NCBI GenBank assembly: GCA_947471695.1
Contig: CANIWY010000057.1
Location: 1 to 6,444, forward strand
Direction of reading: 5' to 3'
DNA length: 6,444 nucleotides
From: Nitrosomonadaceae bacterium
GTDB taxonomy: Bacteria > Pseudomonadota > Gammaproteobacteria > Burkholderiales > Nitrosomonadaceae
Shown: in pieces, positions 1 through 4,813 of the stretch
Layout: each line of letters starts with the position of its first letter
How positions within the stretch are numbered: the stretch's first letter is position 1
Made by a program: the position numbers and the translations under genes
Notes under the pieces: model-generated
Database searches by the model: none
Told to the model about the DNA's origin: nothing
Seen by the model: the letters and a program-made list of their open reading frames with translations, nothing else

Positions 1-349
1 GCTCAGGATCGATGGTTACAAATAATACCTGTACCCGCTCTGCATCCTTGCCGAGCTTCTTCATGGTCTCCGACAGCTCACCCAGCGTTGTAGGGCAAAC
101 GTCGGGGCAGTTGATGTATCCGAAAAACACCACTACCACCTTGCCCTTAAAGTCAGCGAGTGTGCGTGTCTTTCCTGTATGGTCATTGAGATTGAAGTCG
201 CGGCCGAATGCGGCGCCTGTGATATCTGATGCCAGGAATGTAGACTTAACTCCTACACCCTTTGTCTCGACTCCACAGCCTGAAATAGATGATGTGGCCA
301 GCGCTGCAGCAAGCAGAGCTGCTTGATACGATTTAACGTAACCGATCAA
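1..349 (-). CDS. sco1: Sco1/SenC family copper chaperone lipoprotein, N-terminal 116 residues (cut by window edge)
   Basis: Sco1 proteins are thioredoxin-fold copper chaperones that help metallate the CuA centre of cytochrome oxidase subunit II on the periplasmic face. The visible part has a short N-region with Lys6, an Ala/Leu-rich hydrophobic stretch at about residues 10-22, and a lipobox I-S-G-C with Cys25 as the likely lipidated residue. The Sco core follows: residues 75-89 contain F-F-G-Y-I-N-C-P-D-V-C-P-T-T-L with the copper-binding CXXXC pair Cys81/Cys85, and V-T-I-D-P-E lies at the window edge. The downstream His ligand and C-terminus are outside the window. No in-frame ATG precedes the lipobox; the only plausible start is TTG at 349-347, overlapping the ctaB TGA as TTGA, which suggests translational coupling. 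The usual FGYT has Ile at residue 79, a mild change. Family assignment is certain; the TTG start is very likely but inferred. Confidence 0.93.
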   Translation of the reverse strand, partial: MIGYVKSYQAALLAAALATSSISGCGVETKGVGVKSTFLASDITGAAFGRDFNLNDHTGKTRTLADFKGKVVVVFFGYINCPDVCPTTLGELSETMKKLGKDAERVQVLFVTIDPE

Positions 350-1239
350 AAGTAGAAGTAGTGGTCTACCAGCAGCACGGCGAATAAAGCTGACAGGTAT
401 ATGATCGAGTATCGGAAGGCTTTACGTGCGAGTTGATCACTGTAGTCACGGTAAATCTTTATCGCGTAATACAAGAATACTGCGTCCAGTGCCAATGCGC
501 TGCTCAGATATATCAACCCGCTCATCTTAGTGGCGAAGGGCAATAACGTCACACCAATCAGTATCAGCGTATATAGCAATACCTGCAGACGGGTATATTC
601 ATCCCCATGTGTCACCGGCAGCATCGGCATTCCGGCCTTTGCATACTCGAGCTTTCTATAGAGCGCAAGTGCCCAGAAATGCGGTGGCGTCCATGCGAAA
701 ATGATGAGGAATAAGATCAACGCATCTGCTGAAACTTCTCCCGTTACAGCAGCCCAACCCAATACAGGTGGCATTGCACCCGATGCACCGCCGATCACAA
801 TATTCTGAGGGGTTAGTGGCTTCAGTATCACCGTATAGATAATCGCATAGCCCACGAAGGTCGCGAGAGTGAGCCACATGGTCAGAGGGTTCACTAACTC
901 ATGAAGTATATAGAGCCCTGAGCCCCCCACCAATGCCAAGAAAAAAAAGGTCTCAGGTGAGGTCACTGTACCCTGCGGTAGCGGCCTGCCGCGTGTTCTT
1001 GCCATCACCGCATCCATCTTCTGCTCTACCAGACAATTAACCGCAGCAGCAGCACCTGCCACCAACGCAATTCCTATCGTGCCAAAAATGAGCGCGTCCA
1101 ATGGAACCGCTCCCGGGACGGAGAGGAACATCCCGATGATTGCCGTAAAGACAATGAGTGATACGACCCTTGGCTTGGTCAATTGATAAAATTGCTGCAT
1201 ACGTGAGGCTGTATGCTGCCAGACTAAACTAGTTGCCAT
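346..1239 (-). CDS. ctaB: Protoheme IX farnesyltransferase (heme O synthase)
   Basis: This inner-membrane UbiA-family prenyltransferase adds a farnesyl group to the 2-vinyl of heme B, giving heme O, the substrate of heme A synthase. At 297 residues it is full length. It begins with L-T-K-P-R-V-V at about 20-26. The first Asp-rich motif is N68 followed by D76-A-V-M-A-R-T and R85-P-L. Next comes T-P-Q-N-I-V-I-G-G-A at 143-152, W-T-P-P-H-F-W-A-L-A at 183-192, and G-M-P-M-L-P-V at 203-209. Several hydrophobic helices (seven to nine expected) fill the rest, ending in a short hydrophobic tail. The ATG is preceded by AGGAG eight bases upstream, which supports this start over Met14. It overlaps sco1 by four bases. 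Upstream, in the position normally taken by ctaA, there is only a spacer. The call is secure. Confidence 0.98.
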   Translation of the reverse strand: MATSLVWQHTASRMQQFYQLTKPRVVSLIVFTAIIGMFLSVPGAVPLDALIFGTIGIALVAGAAAAVNCLVEQKMDAVMARTRGRPLPQGTVTSPETFFFLALVGGSGLYILHELVNPLTMWLTLATFVGYAIIYTVILKPLTPQNIVIGGASGAMPPVLGWAAVTGEVSADALILFLIIFAWTPPHFWALALYRKLEYAKAGMPMLPVTHGDEYTRLQVLLYTLILIGVTLLPFATKMSGLIYLSSALALDAVFLYYAIKIYRDYSDQLARKAFRYSIIYLSALFAVLLVDHYFYF

Positions 1240-1395
1240 TCGTGGGTCTCCTATCCTGGATAGGGTCCTTAATTGAGCTTCTCGTTATTTTAATACTTTC
1301 TGAGCGACCATCTCTCCATCTTTAGTGTCTTATTGAGATTTTTATTTAAATGCTCTCTCAGTAAAATTTCGACCGGTCACTTTTAGAACTCTAAC
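1240..1395 (-). promoter_or_regulatory. 156-bp spacer upstream of ctaB, with palindrome over the ribosome binding site
   Basis: This is the longest non-coding stretch in the window. It is AT-rich in the middle and holds no ORF with family signatures and no recognisable ctaA remnant. It contains an 8-bp palindrome GACCGGTC at 1371-1378, ATTTAAAT at 1344-1351, and the palindrome at 1250-1264 listed separately. No convincing pair of -35 and -10 boxes with correct spacing was found, although its length and composition would allow a promoter or leader for ctaB-sco1. A regulatory role is inferred from position only. Confidence 0.35.
1248..1268 (-). promoter_or_regulatory. ctaB Shine-Dalgarno (1248-1252) embedded in a palindrome (1250-1264)
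   Basis: On the minus strand AGGAG lies at 1252-1248, eight bases before the ctaB ATG. It shares three bases with the perfect 15-base palindrome CCTATCCTGGATAGG at 1250-1264. As RNA this could fold as a six-pair stem (CCUAUC with GAUAGG) around a three-base CAG loop, partly hiding the ribosome binding site. As DNA it could instead be a dyad operator. The ribosome binding site is clear; the regulatory role of the dyad is inferred. Confidence 0.6.
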
Positions 1396-2007
1396 TCAGT
1401 GCTTGGTTCCCGGCATATTTAGCGCATGCTCAATCTGCGAGACCTTCAGAAGTCGTTTTATATCTTTTGCCATCAGTGCCGGGTCAGCGTCTTTTGGGAA
1501 ACGCATCATTAAATTCCCCAGTGGATCGATCATATAAATATGATCATGTGTAGACGCTACCGCAGGAAGCTCTTCAAGTAGCTTGCTATCCTTCGCATTA
1601 ATAAAGAGCATCCCCTTGTAATCCTCTGCCATCTGTGGATTTTGAGGGGACTCACCATCATCTATCAACCATACCCGCTCTATGCGATTCTTTTCAGCGT
1701 TTTGCATCGTACGAACCTGACGCATGTAGTATAGGTTTTTGTTGCACTTCTCATCACAGGTCGATGAGTTCACTGTCAAGAGCACCCACTTTCCACGTAA
1801 CTGACGGATACGGAATATCGTTTCATCTTCTTGATTTATTCCACTTCCTTGCAAAGGAGTGACCGCGATCAGTTCGCCGTAGTTCACACTCGGCGGACGC
1901 ACATCAGAAAAGTACAATAAGTAGGATATGGCAACCGGTGCAAGTAACATCAATGCCATTACCAACAACTTACGGTTACTTCTCTTCGGGACGCTCTCGT
2001 TTGACAC
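1396..2007 (-). CDS. Membrane-anchored Sco-like thioredoxin-fold protein of the cox cluster
   Basis: This 203-residue protein is usually annotated as hypothetical in cox clusters of this type. A basic N-terminus (K9-R-S-N-R-K13) precedes a single hydrophobic helix at about 14-33, so the rest should face the periplasm. The soluble part looks like a diverged Sco/SenC domain: L-R-G-K-W-V-L-L-T-V-N at 70-80, then C84-D-E-K-C88 (CXXXC), V-W-L-I-D-D at 112-117, and H154-D-H156-I-Y-M-I-D-P-L-G-N-L-M-M-R at 154-169. Cys84, Cys88 and a His near 154-156 sit where Sco proteins bind copper. The gene starts at GTG inside the 3' end of SURF1 (32-bp overlap), with no clear ribosome binding site; TTG at residue 14 or 15 or ATG at 17 are alternatives, but they would lose the basic N-region. 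A role in copper delivery or thiol redox for oxidase assembly is inferred from fold motifs and neighbours. Confidence 0.85.
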   Translation of the reverse strand: MSNESVPKRSNRKLLVMALMLLAPVAISYLLYFSDVRPPSVNYGELIAVTPLQGSGINQEDETIFRIRQLRGKWVLLTVNSSTCDEKCNKNLYYMRQVRTMQNAEKNRIERVWLIDDGESPQNPQMAEDYKGMLFINAKDSKLLEELPAVASTHDHIYMIDPLGNLMMRFPKDADPALMAKDIKRLLKVSQIEHALNMPGTKH

Positions 2008-2698
2008 TCAGCACCAAATAAATAATCATAACAATGAGGGCCATACCATACCATTGAGCCGCATAGCTCCAACTGCTCGAAGCTCCTGAGTCAGGACGAT
2101 CCCACTGCCGTACTAACCCATCATTCCAGTTGTCCTGTTGCAGTATCAACACCGGCTGCAAGTTTAACCCCGTGACGTGTTGAACGCGTTCCAACTGAAG
2201 GTTTGGCCAAACCTGTCCTGCCACTATTTCATTTGAAAGAGCAAATACCTTTGTCGGAACTGAAACTGCCCTTCCTCTGACTAGAACCGCATCAGTCGGG
2301 GTTGTCACTATCGGCAGAATACTTCTATCACGGCCTGAAGGCACCCAACCTCTATTGACTAGCACATGCATTGAACTCTCAGCGAGCTTTAGTGGCATCA
2401 CGATATGATAGCCCGCAGCTCCCTTATACATCTTGTTATCTAGATAGATGGTGTGGCTTGAAATAAGCGTGCCGCGAGCCTCTACCTGTTTAAACTTGAA
2501 ATCATCTATTGTTATCAGATTTGTAGGTATCGATACTGCTGGCTGCTCTGATAGTCTTCCAATTTGTTCGTGCCTTTCTTCCTTCTCTTGGGCACGTGAT
2601 ATTTGCCAATTGCCAAGTGACACCATGGTTATAATGACAACTATTGTCGCCAACGTAGGCCACAATTTTGCCTTGAATTTCAAACCTAATTTAGTCAT
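1976..2698 (-). CDS. surf1: SURF1 family cytochrome oxidase assembly protein
   Basis: SURF1 (Shy1) is an inner-membrane assembly factor that, in bacteria such as Paracoccus, binds heme A and helps place it in subunit I. The 240-residue length is normal. It shows the family's two-helix layout: helix 1 at about 13-29, leading directly into L28-G-N-W-Q-I-S-R-A-Q-E-K39, and helix 2 at about 216-231 after Y212-A-A-Q-W-Y. The periplasmic domain between them contains V114-N-R-G-W-V119, the typical SURF1 signature. The ATG lacks a good Shine-Dalgarno, and the upstream 60 bp are shared with a divergent gene. Because a strong terminator separates coxC from this region, SURF1 probably begins its own transcript with the Sco-like gene that overlaps its end. 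Family call is secure; exact start is likely. Confidence 0.96.
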   Translation of the reverse strand: MTKLGLKFKAKLWPTLATIVVIITMVSLGNWQISRAQEKEERHEQIGRLSEQPAVSIPTNLITIDDFKFKQVEARGTLISSHTIYLDNKMYKGAAGYHIVMPLKLAESSMHVLVNRGWVPSGRDRSILPIVTTPTDAVLVRGRAVSVPTKVFALSNEIVAGQVWPNLQLERVQHVTGLNLQPVLILQQDNWNDGLVRQWDRPDSGASSSWSYAAQWYGMALIVMIIYLVLSVKRERPEEK

Positions 2699-2758
2699 AA
2701 ATCAATATATTAAAATGCGTTAAAATCCAGTCTTCACTTTAATATAAGAGTTTCTTCC
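2699..2758. promoter_or_regulatory. AT-rich divergent spacer between SURF1 and the DUF2909 gene
   Basis: The 60 bp separate two genes transcribed away from each other, so promoters for both are expected here. It is very AT-rich. TAATAT at 2740-2745 could be a -10 box for the plus-strand gene, and TAATAT on the minus strand at 2712-2707 could be one for SURF1. Neither has a good TTGACA-like partner at 16-18 bp. The site is inferred from gene layout, with weak sequence support. Confidence 0.3.
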
Positions 2759-2938
2759 TTGAAAGTCGTAGCGATCCTTTTTTTCTTGTTTATTGTGGGC
2801 AGTCTAGCCTCTGCAATGTTCTACCTTGTCAAAGATAAGGGCCAGAGCACTCGGACAGTCAAAGCACTGACTTTTCGTATCGGCTTATCAGTTGTATTGT
2901 TTGCACTGATGATGCTGGGCTTCTACCTTAACCGCTAA
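2759..2938 (+). CDS. DUF2909 twin-transmembrane small protein, TTG start
   Basis: This 59-residue protein is the only plus-strand gene in the window. It has two hydrophobic helices (about 3-24 and 41-57) joined by a short charged loop K25-D-K-G-Q-S-T-R-T-V-K, matching the DUF2909 / twin-transmembrane family found in proteobacterial cox clusters between coxC and SURF1, where it is typically inverted. Its function is unknown. No in-frame ATG lies between the upstream stop at 2711-2713 and the first helix, and TTG at 2759-2761 gives the M-K-V-V N-terminus typical of the family; it is therefore missed if only ATG starts are allowed. A weak purine stretch (AAGAG at 2746-2750) precedes it. It reads toward coxC and ends just before a strong terminator stem. 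Coding status is well supported by family resemblance; the start is inferred. Confidence 0.85.
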   Translation: MKVVAILFFLFIVGSLASAMFYLVKDKGQSTRTVKALTFRIGLSVVLFALMMLGFYLNR

Positions 2939-2966
2939 TTCACATTTCTCGGTGTCTATTTGCAAA

Positions 2967-3013
2967 TGAAACTAGGGGAATCACTTCCCCTAGTTTCAAA
3001 TTAATTCTTTTTT
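2967..3013. terminator. Stem-loop terminator between convergent DUF2909 and coxC genes, probably bidirectional
   Basis: A perfect 14-bp inverted repeat (2967-2980 TGAAACTAGGGGAA with 2985-2998) encloses a TCAC loop. On the plus strand it is followed by AAATTAATTC and a run of six T at 3008-3013, so it can stop the DUF2909 transcript. On the minus strand the stem is followed by only a short TTT, so termination after coxC is likely but less ideal. Position between two converging genes supports a shared terminator. Confidence 0.88.
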
Positions 3014-3034
3014 GCTTTACTTGTACGTCTCTAT

Positions 3035-3895
3035 CTAAAGTAAATACACGAAGATAAACAGTCCTAGCCAGACCACGTCTACAAAGTGCCAGTACCATGC
3101 CACACCCTCAAACCCAAAATGGTGTTCTGGGGTGAAGTGTCCCGACAAGCATCGGCAAAGAATTGTAATTAACATGATCGTTCCACAGGTGACGTGGAAA
3201 CCATGGAAACCCGTTAGCATAAAGAATGTCGAGCCATAAGCACCGCTCGTCATCTTAAGATTCAACTCTGAATATGCATGACCATACTCATAAATTTGGC
3301 AAGCTAAGAAGGTGATCCCCAGCGCGATCGTTAAAAATAAGCTTAAATTCAGTTGGCCGCGCTTATTTAGTTTAAGCGCCCAGTGTGCCCAGGTACATGT
3401 GACGCCGGATGTTAGCAGCAAGGCTGTATTGATCGCTGGCAGCCCCCAAGGGCCCATCGGTGTAAATTTTTCTTGTACACCGGGGCCTGCTGTAGGCCAA
3501 CCACCTGTGAATTCAGGCCATAATATTTTATGCTCTAAATCTCCAAGCCAAGGCACAGATAGCGCTCTCATGTAGTACAAAGCACCAAAAAACGCCGCAA
3601 AAAACATTACCTCAGTGAAAATGAACCAACTCATTCCCCACCGGAATGACATGTCCACTTGTGCATTAAATTTCCCTGCTTCACTTTCTCGTGCAACAGT
3701 ACGAAACCACATAAAGATCATGTAGAAAAGAATCGTGAATCCGATCCCTAAAAACAACTTACCCATCGGGAAAGCGTTAAGACTAAATGCCGCGCCAAAC
3801 CCTAAGAAGAATATCGCAATCGAACCTGTCAAGGGATAAGTTGACGGCTCTGGTACATAATAGGTATCCGCTGTATGACTTGACTCTTGACTCAT
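3035..3895 (-). CDS. ctaE: Cytochrome c oxidase subunit III
   Basis: Subunit III (also called coxC) is a seven-helix inner-membrane protein that stabilises the subunit I core and its proton uptake. At 286 residues it is complete. It shows E16-P-S-x-Y-P at the start, W63-F-R-T-V-x-R-E-S, the S89-W-F-I-F-T-E95-V-M-F-F segment with the conserved membrane Glu95, and G-F-H231-G-F-H234-V-T-C-G. It ends with G261-F-E-G-V-A-W-Y-W-H270-F-V-D273-V-V-W, the family's C-terminal signature. The ATG is preceded by GGGGAG five bases upstream (3901-3906), supporting the start. It lies 32 bp after the DUF2970 gene in the same direction and is the last gene before the terminator, so it probably closes the ctaD transcript. 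Confidence 0.98.
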   Translation of the reverse strand: MSQESSHTADTYYVPEPSTYPLTGSIAIFFLGFGAAFSLNAFPMGKLFLGIGFTILFYMIFMWFRTVARESEAGKFNAQVDMSFRWGMSWFIFTEVMFFAAFFGALYYMRALSVPWLGDLEHKILWPEFTGGWPTAGPGVQEKFTPMGPWGLPAINTALLLTSGVTCTWAHWALKLNKRGQLNLSLFLTIALGITFLACQIYEYGHAYSELNLKMTSGAYGSTFFMLTGFHGFHVTCGTIMLITILCRCLSGHFTPEHHFGFEGVAWYWHFVDVVWLGLFIFVYLL

Positions 3896-3927
3896 ATTCT
3901 CTCCCCTGCCCTTAGTTTAATTAATTT

Positions 3928-4140
3928 CTAACTTGTAACCAGCTTTACTAACATGAGTATGCAGGCTACAAATATTGCCGCCCCTAAAATCCCTGCAATG
4001 ACTACCTGTCCAATTGATAACGTTTCAGCATCGTTATCATGATCACTCTGTCTACGTACCCCGAAGAAGGCCCAAGACACTGCCTTCATCGCTTGTAAAA
4101 ATGTACCTTTAGCGCGCTTTTCGCCGCTCTTTTGGTTCAA
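3928..4140 (-). CDS. DUF2970 single-helix membrane protein, TTG start
   Basis: This is a 70-residue protein with a basic N-terminal part, the motif G12-T-F-L-Q-A-M-K-A-V-S-W-A-F-F-G-V-R-R30 (residues 12-30) that typifies DUF2970, a short Asp-rich linker, and one membrane helix at about 46-67. The family sits between cox11 and coxC in many proteobacterial oxidase clusters; its role is unknown, and an assembly or stability function is only inferred. The start is TTG at 4140-4138, overlapping the cox11 TGA as TTGA. The only internal ATG (residue 18) would remove half of the conserved motif, so the TTG is preferred. Expression is probably coupled to cox11 translation. Confidence 0.87.
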   Translation of the reverse strand: MNQKSGEKRAKGTFLQAMKAVSWAFFGVRRQSDHDNDAETLSIGQVVIAGILGAAIFVACILMLVKLVTS

Positions 4141-4691
4141 ATCTGTTTTGCCTTGATGGCGTTATCTGCCGCATCATTTTTTAACTCAAAGAATGTGTAC
4201 GAGATCGTCATCACACTCACATCACTTGGTATCTCTGTTCCGACGATGAACTGGACCGGCATCTGCCGAACCTCGTATGGTTTTAATATTTGTTTACTAA
4301 AACAAAAACACTCTAACTTCTTCAGATGTTTCGCAAGCAACTGCGGGCTATAACTTGGGATCGCCTGCCCGACCATTTCGCGATCCGTTGTATTCCTCAC
4401 TTCGTACATTACCTCAACTAACTCACCAGGGTGTATGCGCACACTCGACTGCATCGGTTTAAATTGCCAAGGCAGTCCCACGCTATTTGCATCCAACTCC
4501 ATCGTTAGCCAACGACTTGTATCTACTTTAACAGGTTCAGTTAAGGTATCTGCTTGGAGCAGGTTATTCACCCCCGCCACCTCGCAGATCTTTTCGTAAA
4601 ACGGTACCAGTGCAAAACCAAACCCGAACATTACCACTGAAAATACTAGCAGCTTTTTCAATACGACCGTATTTGCTTGCGCTAAACTCAT
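4137..4691 (-). CDS. ctaG: Cox11/CtaG cytochrome oxidase copper assembly protein
   Basis: Cox11 is a membrane-anchored periplasmic copper chaperone that inserts CuB into subunit I. The 184-residue length fits. A short cytoplasmic N-terminus and one helix (about 13-30) lead into P-F-Y-E-K-I-C36, the conserved Cys after the helix. The immunoglobulin-like domain has L73-P-W-Q-F-K-P-M, G109-Q-A-I-P-S-Y-S-P and the copper motif E127-C128-F-C130-F-S-K-Q. The end is M161-T-I-S-Y-T-F-F. All three functional cysteines are present. The ATG overlaps the stop of the upstream 37-residue protein as ATGA, and the stop overlaps the next TTG start, so this block is probably translationally coupled. No strong Shine-Dalgarno precedes it. 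Call is secure. Confidence 0.97.
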   Translation of the reverse strand: MSLAQANTVVLKKLLVFSVVMFGFGFALVPFYEKICEVAGVNNLLQADTLTEPVKVDTSRWLTMELDANSVGLPWQFKPMQSSVRIHPGELVEVMYEVRNTTDREMVGQAIPSYSPQLLAKHLKKLECFCFSKQILKPYEVRQMPVQFIVGTEIPSDVSVMTISYTFFELKNDAADNAIKAKQI

Positions 4692-4801
4692 TCTAACTTT
4701 TTAATTATAGCCATGATGAATACGCCAATCACGGTTAGGACCAGAATGAACGCTGTTATGTATTTTCCCCTGCCGCGTTTTGTATCTGGGTCCTGTTGCA
4801 T
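4688..4801 (-). CDS. Cytochrome oxidase small assembly protein (37 residues, one helix)
   Basis: A short ORF fills the gap between ctaD and cox11. It encodes a basic N-terminus (M-Q-Q-D-P-D-T-K-R-G-R-G-K), one hydrophobic helix at about 14-33, and a charged end K-K-L-E. Single-helix peptides of this size and layout occupy this slot in related clusters and are annotated as cytochrome oxidase small assembly proteins; the exact function is not known to me. It starts 12 bp after the ctaD stop, with only a weak A-rich ribosome site, and overlaps cox11 by four bases (ATGA). The fit into the coding gap and the coupling overlap are the main support. Confidence 0.75.
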   Translation of the reverse strand: MQQDPDTKRGRGKYITAFILVLTVIGVFIMAIIKKLE

Positions 4802-4813
4802 TATTTTTCTGTA

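Noticed and set aside
12..326. Open frame of 104 codons on the plus strand
   Set aside because: It lies wholly antisense to sco1, whose CXXXC domain and lipobox are clear; the plus-strand product shows no family features.
1285..1320. Ten-codon minus-strand ORF (M-E-R-W-S-L-R-K-Y) in the ctaB leader, considered as a leader peptide
   Set aside because: It is short, with no repeated regulatory codons and no attenuator-like paired stems or T-run downstream.
1240..1395. Possible decayed remnant of ctaA
   Set aside because: No His-bearing helix or other CtaA-like stretch could be read in any frame of the spacer; it is too short and too AT-rich to judge as a remnant.
4132..4353. 73-codon plus-strand frame antisense to cox11
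   Set aside because: It is the shadow of cox11, which has the complete C-F-C-F copper motif; the antisense product lacks any recognisable features.
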